A stretch of 47,358 bases of DNA from Acrasis kona (Eukaryota; Heterolobosea; Eutetramitea; Acrasida; Acrasidae), in the NCBI GenBank assembly GCA_026419775.2, contig JAOPGA020001331.1, forward strand, positions 1 to 47,358. The letters are read 5' to 3'. Positions within the stretch are counted from its first letter, which is position 1; each line of letters opens with the position of its first letter. The position numbers and the translations under genes were made by a program. Positions 17,880 through 29,883 of the stretch are shown here, piece by piece. The notes beneath the pieces are model-generated. The model was not told the origin of the DNA. It saw only the letters and a list, made by a program, of their open reading frames with translations, and made no database searches.

Positions 17880-20339
17880 TTAATCATCACGTTCATCTTG
17901 GTCACTATCTAACTCATGTTCCTGTTCACTTATATTTTCCGAACTTTCATCATCCTCCTGTTCAGACAAGGCCTCCACACCAGACATGTTACCGAATTGA
18001 TCTGCAGATTGAGTTTCCTCCTCCAAATGACTCATTCGAATGCGATTCTCTTTAGCACACTGATCGACAACAGCGGTGGCATTCAAGAGTCCAATCGAAG
18101 GAAGTGGATGGGAATCCTTTGGTATAGATTCCAATCCAGCTTCTCTCGCAATATCTCCAACCCTATGCGTTTTTGGTATTTCCGACACCTCGCCAGATTT
18201 CGCTACGCCCATAAACCACTCCCCTTTATACATACGCCCCTTGTTTACATAATAATACACGCCAGAGCCATGTCTGGTGCCATTCACATGCTGACCTTCG
18301 AATCGATCTCCAGTCTTCAAATCCACAGTGACTCCAAAACCACTTTGTTTATCCAATTGCCACTCTCCATCATACTTTGTCCCATCCACATAATACATGA
18401 CGCCCTTTCCATGTCTTTTGTTTTCGCTCCACTCACCATCGTAAATATCGCCCGTGGTATAATAATATACGCCTTGTCCATGCTTTTTATCATTCTTCCA
18501 ACCGCCTACATATACCCTGCGAAGCTCAACCACTGTTTGCTTCTTTTTTTTAGAGTCTGGATCCGTGGGAGTGGTCGAATCTTGTGTTTTGGTGGATTTA
18601 AGCCACAGGGTACCTAACTTTCCATGTCTCTTGTTATTCTTCCAATCGCCTTCGTATTTGAACTTATCGTTCTCGTAAAGACCGAACCCACTCTTTTCAT
18701 TTAGTTTCCATTGCCCCTTGTAGATTTCTTTTCCTTTATCTGCAGGGTTGCTCTTTGGTATGTAGAATGTGGAGCGACTACCGTGTTTGTGAGCCTTAAT
18801 ATCGTTGTGTTTCCATAAAGGTGAAATTTTTATCTGGCATGCGCATCTGTGGAGGTTTGGTGCTTAGTCTTTCATCTACGTACGTTGTTTTTGGATTAAT
18901 GTATGCAGTTCTTTGTACCATGTGGCCATATTCGTCCTGTAGTTGTTGCATGCGCTCTTGTTCTTCGGTGAGCGGAGCACCTGGTGCGGTGATTAGTGGT
19001 TCTTGAGGCATTTTCTGCTTGAGCCTTATGATTTTGTCGAATAGTTCTTTTGCTTTTGTTCTTTCGTCTCCTCTGTTGGGTCGACAAGGTATGTGGTTGG
19101 CAATGCGTAGATTTTCAAGAGAGTCCATTGTTTCCAAGTAGTGGAATTCTGTGGGGCACACACTTCCGATCATCACAGTACAGTAATCCCCACAAAAGGC
19201 ATCTCCTAGGATGGCCGTCGTTTTGGAATCTCCAAATATTCCTTGTAATGTGAATTTTCTCTTTGCCAGAATGTCGTTGTTATTTGCATCCTCTGGCGAT
19301 AATGGATTACGAGATGTGTAGTCCATGACATTATTAATCGCATTACCGAGAGCAGTTAATGATTTATTGATGCTAGAACCATGTTTGATTCTGATTTTAT
19401 CCATTTCTCTTCCCTCTACATCATGAGGATAAGATTGTGAGACGAAACGTCCAACTTTATCAGCACCCTTCAGATTGACAAATAATAAGTTCGAACGCAA
19501 AGTAATCTCTGGGTGATCCTCATCTTCTCTTAGCAGACTTAATCTCAAGAAGGAATGCCACCGCGTTCCTCTCTTGACGCTTAATTCTTGAGATCTTTGC
19601 GTTCCGCTGCTTATTAGTGTTTCTAAATCCTTCCACACCTCGACAACCTCTTCTTTTAGTCCTGTAATATAAGCTCCGCGAATTGGGTTTCTTTTCACTC
19701 TCTTTTCAGAATGATGGTCGTCTAAATGTAAATTTGTATCCAATAGATCCACCACGCTGTCATTGTTCATCTCCCAGTAAGAAAATTTAACCGTGTATGA
19801 AATGTTCTCTGTAACGTTGTTTATAAAAGAAAATCCTTCTTGTACGGCCAAATCTACAATTCCTGCATTTTCTGCATTTCCGTAAAGTAATTCACTTTTG
19901 CCGGTCTTTGATGGTCCGTAACAAATTATGCATGCATTGTAGCCCGCTAATACTGCATTGACCAAAGGGACTCCTACTGCTTCGAAGATTTGTTCATGAA
20001 CATTTACGCCTTCCGTTCCATCTATACCTGACGAATCGAAACAATTGTCGAATTTATACAATAGTGGCTCTTTGGTCTCTGGATGGTAAGCTATTAATCT
20101 TTTCTCATCTTTCATTTCTACAATGTTGTTCTTCTGATCCAATCCATCCTCTGATATAGTTAATTTGTGGTTGCTTTAATTGATTACATACTTTGAAACA
20201 ATCTCACTGCTACTCTGACTCTATCGAAATACTCTCTGATTTCCTTTTCTGTAATCTGCTCATCCAGCTCAGCTACGATATCTCCTTCATCTGCATCATT
20301 CCTCGCAATCTTAGCGGTGGGTCTCTCAAACAGTGCCAT
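17880..20339 (-). CDS. Kinesin-like motor domain fused to MORN repeats
   Basis: Three exons (20339-20192, 20150-18884, 18846-17880) with introns of about 41 and 37 nt give 793 aa. The splices restore RVAVRLFQ|KDGLDQKNN and link the motor frame to the MORN frame; donors are GTATGT and GTACGT. The motor (about 40-400) has VRVAVRLFQ, GYNACIICYGPSKTGKS (Walker A near 128-136) and INKSLTALGNAI (helix alpha 4). Switch I (NxxSSRSH) is replaced by a GTRWHSFLRLS-like stretch, and switch II (DLAGSE) by NLKGADK. A short neck (KAKELFDKIIRLKQ) follows, then about seven MORN repeats (for example YDGEWSENKRHGKGVMYY) and an acidic tail. MORN repeats often serve membrane or cytoskeletal scaffolding. ATPase activity is doubtful. 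The first exon boundary is uncertain by one base. Confidence 0.85.
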
Positions 20340-21013
20340 CAAAATAAAAAGCGGGAAACAGGACAACCACTTTATCAGTTGTTGGATAAAGGGTGCCCTT
20401 TAGTAACCTCAACCATGTTCCTCTATTTCTCTAATATTCGTATTTTAAATATGATGCAAGAGTGGGGGTTTTAATTTTTATCAGATTTTCGTTGGACAGT
20501 TTATATCTCAACAAATTTGTGATTTATTTGCTGATCATTAGAACATTTTCCCAGCTGGCATGCTGGTGTACCTAGTCGGTCGTTACGTAGAGCTTTGATC
20601 TTCTCTTAAAAGTAACCAAGATTTTGTTGTTTTTAGAGCTTGGTAGACCAATGTTGTGTACCCCTTTTGAAGTTTCTCAATAAAAGAAAGATTGTGTTTA
20701 GTAAATGTTGGTTGTTTATTGTTATATTTAGTTCTTGTATTTAATTCATTCTTTTAACCGATTTAAATCTTCCCGATAGAGATGTTAGAACCAGTAGTTC
20801 CCAATGAGCACTATACTTTTAACTACGAAGCACAACGTCGTGCTTTCTGTAGTCCTAAGCATAAAGCGTGCTGTCAGCACATTTTCTGCGCCTCTGCTAA
20901 CACATGCTTCTTGGTCAACCTGTCATTGTTTTCCACCCAACCTTTAAATTGAAACGATCGCGGTAAAAGGAAGATAACTTTGTTCGTTTATTCATTGTCA
21001 AATCAATTGAAAT
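20340..21013. promoter_or_regulatory. Divergent intergenic region with a small Cys-rich ORF
   Basis: These 674 bp separate the divergent kinesin-MORN and F-box/ankyrin genes, so both promoters should lie here. A 56-codon ORF at 20782-20952 (+), starting MLEPVVPNEHYTFNYEAQRR, contains six cysteines in a CSPKHKACCQHIFC-type cluster. It may be a small gene, an upstream ORF or chance. Nothing else is supported. Confidence 0.4.
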
Positions 21014-24000
21014 ATGAATGCAGGGCATTTCTTTTATCAAATGGCACAAGTGCAACATCCCTCGAATGTGCGTGTACCTAGTAAACCAGACATCCTTAGT
21101 ACACTGGAAGACAAAACAATATTAAAAGTATTAGAGTACATATCACCTTTTCCACACTTTGCTTCCACTTGTCGCATTAATAGACGTTTTTCTAAACTCA
21201 CAGAACGAAGTTGGGGGCTCGCGGACACTCTATACTTCCACAACGTGGAGGGCAAAACAAACAATAAGGCCCCAATCATTCGAACAATAGCGAAACAAGA
21301 ATTGATGGCAGCCAGCCTCTTGAAAGATTTTCAAACCCAACATCAACAGTCACTTAACCAAATACAGATTCAAATACAAATGAGGACGCAGTTGCTTCAA
21401 AATACTAGTTCGGCACTTCATTCAAATTTCAACGGTACACCAGAACAAGTTCAACAGCAGAGAAGCAACATTTTATTACAAATACAACAAATACAGCACT
21501 CTTTAACACAGGTACGCTACATTGTACTTATCATACTTACAAGTAACAGCTGAGAGCAAATTATGCGGCCGCCCAAAACAACGCACCAACCCAAACCGTA
21601 ACGAAACCAACCGGAATCAAAAAGTTGCACTTGAACAATGTGCAAGTCAATTCGTTCAAGAAATTGTTCGACCAACCCAACATTAAGAGCTCTCTACAAG
21701 ATTTTGCGCTCATAGGATATCGCTTCACTCACAACAGCTTGAGACAGATCATGATGCAAATGCCAAGGACGGTGACCAGAGTTAGGCTGGTCGGTTGCCT
21801 TCTGAACGTACCGCAGGACATTGGCGTCTATTTGGCCTTGTTACAGGAACGCACCCAAACAGATGCCGACCAACCCATCGTCGCTTGCAATGTGGAAATT
21901 ACGTGGTGCGACGTTCAAAAGGGTTTGATCGATGCCAAGAATGAAGATGACGACGACGAAGATGACGACGAACAGGAACAAAAACCAAAACCTGTGCGTG
22001 GAAGAGGAAGAGGAAGACCCAGAGGAAGGGCGCGCGGTGCGACGCAGGCAACGACTCGTGGTGGTGGACGTGGCGGTACGACCACACGTGGAAGAAAGAG
22101 AGGAAGACCAAGAAAAGTTGGAGTGGTTGCTGAGATTTTTGATTCGGCAGATCAGAGCCCATCAACATGTACTCCGCCGCCCGTTCAACACCTCGCTACC
22201 AATCAAAATAACATTCAACCAGCGAGAAGTTTACATTATCAACCAGCGCAAAACCACATTGTCATCATGCCCATCAGCAACAATACGTCCCATCACTTTT
22301 ACAAAACTTGTAAGGAATTAGGAGTGGATACTGAACATGACGTCATGAACGATGGACTGAGCGCCATTTGCTTGTTGGCAAGATACGGCACCGCTGATTC
22401 CTTCGCACTATGCTTCAGGAACACATGCGTCAAGACCATCAACAATCAACTATTGAGCATACCGCCACACGCTAATTTGTACTTTCAAGCCATCGTATTC
22501 AACATTTCACACGGACTTAACATTGTAAAGCTGATCGGCACCAAAGTCATCAGCACAGTCATTGACAAGTTCATCACGTTACATCAAGTCGACGATCAGC
22601 TTCAAGGCATCAGAGGAAAAGGAAAACGCATAAGGGACGACATTTACAAGACCAACGACAAGGAAATGTTTTTGCGAAAAGTTCGATTGTTACGAATCGA
22701 CGACCTACCCACCAACCAACTCACTGCCCATCAAATCAAAATGTTATCGCCCGACAAATTACTGACCCCACTTTTATGCGCGTGTGTGATGGGTAGGTTG
22801 GACGTTATCGAACATCTCTGTTTCGTGTCGCAAGCCCATTGGAACCAAGTCAACCAAATGTTCCCGCCAAATCAAATGTTCATGAACTTTGATCAGGATT
22901 CCAATTCATGCCTACACATGGCCTGTTACTGCGGACATAAGGAAGTGATCAAGTACCTGGTCAAAGAAAAACATCACCCCGTCGACATTTTAAATCACTT
23001 CAGTCAGACTTGTCTACACATGGCATGCACCAGTCAAGTAGAAGAAATGGCAGAGAGCGTGACCATCATGATCAACCAACCGCCATCTCACACGATCAGC
23101 AACAACAAATTACAACCGTCGCAACACCAAGCGCTATTCATCGGAGCATGCGATGGATTCGGAAACGCAGCGTTACATTATGCGAGCATGTACGCTCAAT
23201 CGGACGTGATCAAAATTTTGATGGATTGCATCGAATTGGATTCCAGATTACCAGAGTCCATTTACAAGATGAACTCGAAGGGTCACATTCCTGCTTTTTG
23301 TTGTGTGTATGGACCGAGCGTCGCCAACGACAGCATGGTGCCCACCATGATCATGTTGTTACAACGCAGGCCTTCGTTGTTCTACACCAACATGACGATC
23401 AAATCGCCACCCGACGATCAAATCATCAACACCACATTACTCCACCAATTCATCACCTTACATGCGAATCAGAGATCGGTCGTGAATTTGTTGGATCGAT
23501 ACGTGACGTTATTTCCCGATCAAATTTCTCAAATGATGCAAATCAAAGACGTCAACAACAATGGTTTGTTGCACGTGTTGGCCTCTTGTCAGCACATGCC
23601 GCACGCATTGGTTGATTTGTTGGTCAGAAATGGTGCCGACGTGAATCAGCTCAATTCGAATCACCAAACATGCATTCACGTCGCGCTCGACAACCAATCG
23701 TGTCAAGACGTGTCTGCATTCGTGAGATGCGTGGCGAGCCATCCGCAATTCAATTTCCAAGCTACCGATCAAAACAACGACACGGTGCTAATGGCCTGTG
23801 CAAAGAGCAAGAAGCATGGAGATTCGAATTGTGAAATTTTGATAGAATGTGGCGCAGATGCCACGGCGGTGGACCAACAAGGCGACACGCCGCTCATCGT
23901 CGCCATTCAACACGGTCAATACGTTGGCGCCAAATCTCTCCTGGTCAACCAACAAATTACCAATCAACCAAGTCACGCCAAACATTCGCCGCTATTACTC

Positions 24001-25857
24001 GTGCTAAGAATATGCAATCAAATGAAACCAAAAAAGAGATTAGGATTAGCGGGCGGTCAACGTCAATCTTTATTCGATCTGTTACATGCCATGATGGATC
24101 GTCAAGTCGATTTGACCATTCACGACACCGAAGATGCCGACCAACCAGGCATATTAATGTTAGCCGTAGAGAGCATATTACCGCACGATGTAATCGACCG
24201 GATGATTCGCACTCGACAAGTGGACGTCAACATGGCGACGCGCAATAGCAAATTAACGCCGCTACACATTGCCTGCGAAGAAGACGAAATTGAAATTGTC
24301 GAATTGTTGATCGAATCGGGCGCAAAGTGGTACTTGGCAGATAGCAGTCATGCCATACCGCTCGTTTATGCAATCAGCAATGGTTACGAACAAGTATGCA
24401 AGTACCTGTGGAACCAAATTGCAAACAAGAGCTCCTGTGGCAACGATAATCCTCTTCACTCGGATCAAATACAAGAATCAGATGACGACGACGAAGAAGA
24501 ACCATCGTCAAAAAGAGAAGAAATGAATCAATCGTTGGCACTCGAACGTGCACACGTGTTGATTCAAAAGTGCGATGGCGTTGCATTGGATGCATTATTG
24601 TTGGAATGTTGCAGGAGAAACGTGCACGTGAACTTGGTGAAGCAAGTTTATCACATACAACACTCGAACAAGAAGAAACAACTAGAGACTCTTCAATTAC
24701 GTAGGCACGGCAATCATCAAGTGTTCGTAGACACTGCAGATAATAACATTACCATACTAATGGCTGCGTGTCAAGAAGGAATGGATGCGTTGGTGGAGCA
24801 ATACCTACAATACATGTTGCTATTCGATTCCATCAACGAAATATCCATTCCTACCTTACAGGAAAATAACACCACCAGCGCGCTATCTTCCGTAGTGAAC
24901 CAAGTGGATGCGGAAGGTAACGCTGCTCTTCATTACTGCATCTTACCTCCCGAATCAAACATCAAGTGTCCTAATCACTTGAAGATGAATTCGTTGAGGC
25001 ACTTGTTGGAATTTGGAGCCAACGTGAACGCGACGAATCATGCAGGCGATACGCCATTGCATTTGGCATGTAAGCATGACGCGTTAATGTTGGCACAGGC
25101 GCTGATTGCCAATAAAGCAGATGATGGAATAGAAAATGTAAATGGACAACGACCGGACGAAATTGCTCATCAACATGGTCATTACTATATGGTCACAAAG
25201 ATGAATGTAGTTGGCGATCGATCGAATGATGACGAAGACGACGACGAAGACGATCATCATGGTAAAAAGAGAAGAGGAGATGGAAGCGATGGTGCGGGTG
25301 TAGATGGAGAAGCGAATGGAGGCGATGACAAGAGCGGTGGTGGAAAGAGAAAGAGAAGAAGGAAACAAGTCGATCTCGACGACGAAGATTTTAGTATAAA
25401 GGAGGAGGAAATTGATGAGGACGATGACGATGATGTAGATGAAGATGATGAGGATGTAAGCGAAGATGATCAAGAAGATAGCGATCAGAGCGATGTCGAT
25501 GATAGAAAGAGCAATCAAAAGAAGAATCATCAACAACAACAGCGCGTTGTGCAGAATCATCATCATCATCATCATATGCAAGCACCTCAGATGAATAATC
25601 AACAACAGTTGATGAATCATCGAATGAATCAAATGATGTATCAACCCATGATGCATCATCATCAATCCTTTTTCCATCAAATGCAACTGCCGCCACAACA
25701 GCATCAACAATCACAACAGCAGCAGCAGCAGCAACAAGGTGCTTTGAATCGAATGATTGGTCAACAACAACAAACAACGCAACAACAAATACCACAAACA
25801 ACAACAACAACAACAACAATTTTATTTTCAAATTCCAGATTTGATATTTCAGAATAA
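21014..25857 (+). CDS. F-box / AT-hook / ankyrin-repeat / polyQ protein
   Basis: Exons 21014-21511 and 21550-25857 around a 38-nt intron give 1601 aa. Residues about 30-75 (LEDKTILKVLEYISPFPHFA, then CRINRRFSKLTERSW) fit an F-box, which would recruit a Skp1-Cullin ubiquitin ligase. Residues about 315-355 are Arg/Gly-rich with two AT-hook cores (RGRP), following an acidic run. From about 560 to 1310 there are many ankyrin repeats (for example CLHMACYCGHKEVIKYLV, TPLHIACEEDEIEIVELL, TPLHLACKHDALMLAQALI), some degenerate. A second long acidic/basic region and His- and Gln-rich tracts close the protein. This suggests a nuclear, chromatin-linked substrate adaptor; that is inference. A different frame continues from the polyQ tract to 26011, so the true C-terminus is uncertain. 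Confidence 0.85.
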
Positions 25858-25990
25858 TCATCACCACGTTAGACAACAAGTACCACAGCAACAACAACAA
25901 CAACAACACAACATGTTTACCATGCCACAACAGCACCAACAATCACAACAACAACAACAACAAATGAACGGTAGCATGTTATATAATGAT
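25557..25990 (+). repeat. CAT, CAA and CAG microsatellite tracts in coding sequence
   Basis: Runs of CAT (25557-25575) and CAA/CAG (about 25685-25970) encode poly-His and poly-Gln. The CAA/CAG runs cross the point where the annotated frame stops (25857). The alternative frame (reading QNNHHHVRQQVPQQQ, ending SMLYNDYFVNDQ at 26011) keeps the same composition. Length change in these runs could switch the C-terminus. Confidence 0.8.
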
Positions 25991-26034
25991 TATTTCGTAA
26001 ATGACCAATAAAAAATCAAAAAAAAAATGATAAT

Positions 26035-28392
26035 TTATTTCTTCTTCTTTTTAGCATCTCCTCCTTCGGAAGCAACCTTCTTTCCGCCCTTCTCTTGTTC
26101 ATACTGTCTAATGATATTCTGTTGAATATCTTGTGAAGCCAATTGATGCATCAAGTAATCCATGCTGTACTCGCCCTTACCCTGCGTCAACGATCTCAAT
26201 TCGCTAGAATAACCAAACATTTCGCCAAGCGGCACCTCTGCAGTAATGATAACGAATCCAGTAAAGTTCTCGTTATTGTTGATGGTTCCACGTCTCTTGT
26301 TAATACTGCCCAACACTGCCGTCTGGAACTCTGCAGGTGATTGAATTTCCACCTTCATGATCGGTTCCACAATCGCCGGTCTCGCATTCATGAACGCTTC
26401 TCTAAAAGCACCCATGGCCGCCGTCTTGAACGCCAATTCGCTCGAATCAACGCTGTGAACGGCTCCATCAGTAATCACGCATTTCACGCCCCATACTGGG
26501 CACTCGATTTGTGGGCCCTTGACGATGGCCTCTCTGAATCCCTTTTCACAAGCTGCAATAAAATTAGGAGTGATGCTATTTCCGATCACTTGATTTTCGA
26601 ATTCGAATTTCTCCTTTTCTTCTACATCTCTCGGTTCAATGTACCCAATTACTTTTGCATATTGACCCGATCCACCAGATTGCTTCTTGTGAGTATAATC
26701 ATATTTTGCAATCTGCGTGATGGTCTCTCTGTATGCAACGTAGGGCCTTCCTACTTCCACGTCGCAGTCGTATTCGCGCTTCATGCGCTCGGTATAAATT
26801 TCCAAATGAAGCTCGCCCATTCCACTGATGATGGTTTGAGCACCTTCTGGGTCGTATGTCATTTTGAAGGTGGGATCTTCTCTTTGGAATCTACTTAGTG
26901 CCTTGCCGAACACGCTGTCCTTGTTCTTGTCTTTGCATTTGACGCTCAGCGAGATGACGGGATCGGGCACGAACATGTTTTCTAGAGAGAGTCCGCTACG
27001 GAGCTGCGTCACGAACGTGTCACCGCTGGCACATTCCACACCAAATACTGCACAAATCTCTCCCGGACCAATCTCCGCAATGTCCTCCATCTCTTCGGAA
27101 TGCATCCTTACCAACTTTGGTACCTTTACCTTCTCTCCCGTTCTCATGTTGTACATGATGGCTCCTCTCTTGAGCATTCCTTGGTAGACCCTGACGTATG
27201 TGAGTTGGCCGTACTTGCCTTCTTCCAATTTGAATGCCAATCCGACGAATGGTTTCTCTTGGTCGCTGATGGTCAGGACTTCTTCGACTTGTTCCGTGCT
27301 TGGATCCGTCCTCTTTGCGTAATTGTCGATTTCTGCTGGAGATGGCAAGTAGTCGACCACGCCATTCAGTAGGGTTTGAACTCCACAATTCTTCTTGGCG
27401 CTACCGACGAACACGGGCGTAAAAGTGTTGGCGATGGTTTGTCTTCTGATGGCCGCTTTGATTTGTTCGACGTTTGGTTGTTGGTCGTTAAGGTACAATT
27501 CGGCAATGTCCTCGTCGACTTCTGCGAGGCGCTCTAGAAGCTCTGTGCGCTTGGTCTCCACTTCTTCCTTGTACTTTTCTGGAACATCAGAGTATTGTAG
27601 GTCGGTCCCGCTGTCGCCAGCAAATCGGATGGCCTTTTTTTCGATCAGGTCAATGACGCCGGATAAGCTGTCTTCGACGCCGATGGGAATTTGAACCGCA
27701 GTCGCGTTCAAATGTAACTTTTCGCGAACTTGTTCAATGACGCGATCGGGACTGGCACCGATTCTGTCTAGTTTATTAATGAAGCACAATCTTGGAACCT
27801 TATAACGTTTCATTTGTCTGTCGACAGTGAGCGACTGACTTTGTACACCAGAGACACCACAAAGGACCATGATTGCTCCGTCCAAAACTCTTAGAGCTCT
27901 CTCGACTTCGATGGTAAAGTCGACGTGACCGGGTGTATCGATAATATTAACATGAGTGTCGCCCCAAACACAATGGGTGGCGGCTGATTTGATTGTAATG
28001 CCCTTTTCTCTTTCTAGCTCCATGCTGTCCATCTTTGCTCCTACACCATCAGTGCCCCTAACTTCGTGAATGGCCTTGATTCTTCCAGTAAAAAATAGAA
28101 TTCTTTCGGTCAGGGTTGTCTTGCCCGAATCAATGTGAGCTGAAATTCCAATGTTCCTCATTCCTGCCAATGTCTTGAGAGATTGGGGCGACAATTGCTT
28201 CTCTTGCTCAGAGTACCACCATCTCTTCTCCTCTTCAGCAGAGTAGAAGCGAACTTGTCGTGTGTGAAAAATGTTGGGTTGTAAATTGGGCATTCTAACA
28301 GAACTTGTGCGTGCGATTCTTGTTATGCTGACATTCTTAGATAACGAGCGTCCAGCGAGCAACTGTGCTGACTGGTGCAATACCCTCCTCAT
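26035..28392 (-). CDS. GFM1: Mitochondrial elongation factor G
   Basis: This intronless gene of 785 aa starts from the ATG at 28392; the frame extends 4 codons upstream only to a TTG. The N-terminus is basic and Ser/Arg-rich ([16 protein letters not shown], then ITRIARTSS), a mitochondrial targeting peptide. The GTPase domain has P-loop AHIDSGKTT, switch [11 protein letters not shown] and base-recognition NKLD. Domain IV/V sequences ([38 protein letters not shown]) complete the EF-G fold. It catalyses GTP-driven translocation on mitochondrial ribosomes. It groups with EF-G1 rather than EF-G2 by its [20 protein letters not shown] motif. The C-terminus carries an unusual lysine-rich tail ([17 protein letters not shown]). 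The stop codon overlaps an AATAAA signal. Confidence 0.95.
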   Translation of the reverse strand: MRRVLHQSAQLLAGRSLSKNVSITRIARTSSVRMPNLQPNIFHTRQVRFYSAEEEKRWWYSEQEKQLSPQSLKTLAGMRNIGISAHIDSGKTTLTERILFFTGRIKAIHEVRGTDGVGAKMDSMELEREKGITIKSAATHCVWGDTHVNIIDTPGHVDFTIEVERALRVLDGAIMVLCGVSGVQSQSLTVDRQMKRYKVPRLCFINKLDRIGASPDRVIEQVREKLHLNATAVQIPIGVEDSLSGVIDLIEKKAIRFAGDSGTDLQYSDVPEKYKEEVETKRTELLERLAEVDEDIAELYLNDQQPNVEQIKAAIRRQTIANTFTPVFVGSAKKNCGVQTLLNGVVDYLPSPAEIDNYAKRTDPSTEQVEEVLTISDQEKPFVGLAFKLEEGKYGQLTYVRVYQGMLKRGAIMYNMRTGEKVKVPKLVRMHSEEMEDIAEIGPGEICAVFGVECASGDTFVTQLRSGLSLENMFVPDPVISLSVKCKDKNKDSVFGKALSRFQREDPTFKMTYDPEGAQTIISGMGELHLEIYTERMKREYDCDVEVGRPYVAYRETITQIAKYDYTHKKQSGGSGQYAKVIGYIEPRDVEEKEKFEFENQVIGNSITPNFIAACEKGFREAIVKGPQIECPVWGVKCVITDGAVHSVDSSELAFKTAAMGAFREAFMNARPAIVEPIMKVEIQSPAEFQTAVLGSINKRRGTINNNENFTGFVIITAEVPLGEMFGYSSELRSLTQGKGEYSMDYLMHQLASQDIQQNIIRQYEQEKGGKKVASEGGDAKKKKK

Positions 28393-28479
28393 GTTAAAAT
28401 TCAATTAATTGAATGGAACTTGTCAACCAATAAAACGTTTTTTAGATTCAACTAATTTTTGCGCTTTCACAAACACAAA
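28393..28479. promoter_or_regulatory. 87-bp divergent promoter, EF-G / SR protein
   Basis: The start codons of the mitochondrial EF-G gene (minus) and the SR protein gene (plus) are only 87 bp apart, so both promoters and both 5' leaders must fit here. The sequence is AT-rich, with no clear TATA box in either direction. Confidence 0.7.
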
Positions 28480-29659
28480 ATGAGATCTTCATACGGGTCT
28501 AGACCCAGAGTTTATAGTAATCCATTATACTAATGTAATTCTTAACTATTAAACAGTCGGTAACTTATCAAACCGTGTTTCCGATAAAGAGGTTGAAGGC
28601 CAATTTTCAAAGTACGGACGCGTACTAAAGATTGATTTAAAGAACGGTTATGGTTTTGCGGTATGTGTGATCGTTTAAAATTTTTTTACTTACTTGCCAA
28701 GGAATATGATGACGAGAGAGACGCAAGCAGTGCCGTTAGAGGACTAGACGGCCTCGAACTAGACGGCATGCGCATCAGAGTAGAGCACGCCAAAGGCCCC
28801 AGAAAAGAAACAAGAGAGCGCTCCAGAACAAACAACATTACTCGCGCACCAGAGAATAGAATCAGAGTGGAAAACCTACATCACTCCGTGACCTGGCAAA
28901 TCCTAAAAGACCACATGCGCAAAGCAGGTGACGTCATGTTTGCCGACGTCGACAAAGACTCGAGAGGAAAAGCGTACGGCATCGTAGAGTTCCGTACTTA
29001 TGATGACATGAAGAGGGCAATCAAGAGACTAGACGATACTGATGTAAATGGAAGTAAGATATATCTAAAAGAGGTAAATCAAATTTTTCAAGAAAACGCG
29101 GCGGCGCACCGGTGCTGGCTCATGGTCTTGGTTCTGGTATTATTGGTCTTTCCACATGCATCATTCTTTCTTGGTGTAACCACCCGGTTTTGGCTCTCTG
29201 GCTCGAACGGCGAGGACATGGGGCATCTTTGAATCAATGGTTCATGGACGAATACCTCCGACATAAGTACTATTGGCTGCTCTGATGCGCCCCGTCTTTT
29301 TTCTTTTGTGAGCATGTTGTTAAACTTGTTTGTAGGACGGTGGTCGCAGAAGCAGAAGCCGCAGCAGGAGCAACGACAGATACAAACCATACTCGAGGTC
29401 GGACAGCGGAAGGTCCGATAGCAGAAGAAGATCTCGCTCGCCTCGCGATAGAGAAAGGAGTCCTCCACGCAGAGAGAGGTCGCCTCCTCGTCGCAACCGT
29501 TCCAGATCCCCACCACCACGCAGAAGGAGCAGGAGCGCGAGCCCCGCGAATAGAAGAAGAGATTTGAGCAGGAGTCCACCACCAAAGGATAGATCTGCAA
29601 GTCCACGCAAAGCAGCAAGTCCAGATAATGAGGATAGGAAGAGTCAAGAAAGAGAATAA
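28480..29659 (+). CDS. SR-family splicing factor (two RRMs plus RS tail)
   Basis: Four exons (28480-28516, 28557-28660, 28702-29073, 29336-29659) encode 278 aa. Introns are 40, 41 and 262 nt. RRM1 has RNP2 (VYIGNLSNRV, created by the first splice) and RNP1 (NGYGFA|EYDD, across the second). RRM2 (about 100-170) starts NRIRVENLHHSVTWQILKDH; WQ-LKD corresponds to the SWQDLKD heptapeptide of the SRSF1/4/5/6 group, here altered. The last about 100 residues are an RS domain with SRSRSRS, RRRSRSPRDRERSPP and similar. These proteins bind exonic enhancers and recruit U1/U2AF in the nucleus. The third intron is six times the local norm and may be regulated. An AATAAA follows the stop. Confidence 0.92.
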
Positions 29660-29697
29660 AAAGTTTATTGTTATTATAGCGTTTGTAATTGTAAAAG

Positions 29698-29777
29698 TGA
29701 CGACCGTGGGGTTCGAACCCACGCCCTTTCGGACCGGTGCCTTAAACCGGCGGATTAGACCACTTTCCTAGGTCGCC
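29698..29777 (-). tRNA. tRNA-Leu(UAA): tRNA-Leu (anticodon UAA)
   Basis: The 80-nt cloverleaf reads on the minus strand. The acceptor stem GGCGACC pairs with GGTCGTC (one G-U), with an A discriminator. The anticodon loop TTTAAGG gives UAA. There is a long class II variable arm (about TCCGAAAGGGCG), and a T arm GTGGG-TTCGAAC-CCCAC containing box B. There is no intron, and CCA is not encoded, as usual for a eukaryotic nuclear gene. It lies antisense, 38 bp after the SR gene stop. Confidence 0.95.
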
Positions 29778-29883
29778 TTATGATTTCAACCTCTAATATA
29801 TTTCAATTCAAAATTATTGACAAGTTTGTTTTCATGTCATAATTGTAAACTCAGTTAAGTTCTGTGGTAAACACTTCAAACAA

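Noticed and set aside
17916-18617. Long plus-strand ORF (233 aa)
   Set aside because: It is antisense to the MORN-repeat exon, which has clear repeat motifs; a shadow.
20193-20474. Plus-strand 93-aa ORF
   Set aside because: It lacks an ATG and is the complement of the first kinesin exon, which splices in frame.
25084-25710. Minus-strand ORFs of 208 and 183 aa opposite the polyQ/ankyrin gene
   Set aside because: Low-complexity complements of CAT, GAT and CAA repeats; no independent coding signal.
28663-28701. Start of the SR protein at a downstream alternative codon (28663)
   Set aside because: This frame opens inside a 41-nt intron; the upstream exons supply RNP1 and RNP2 of the first RRM.
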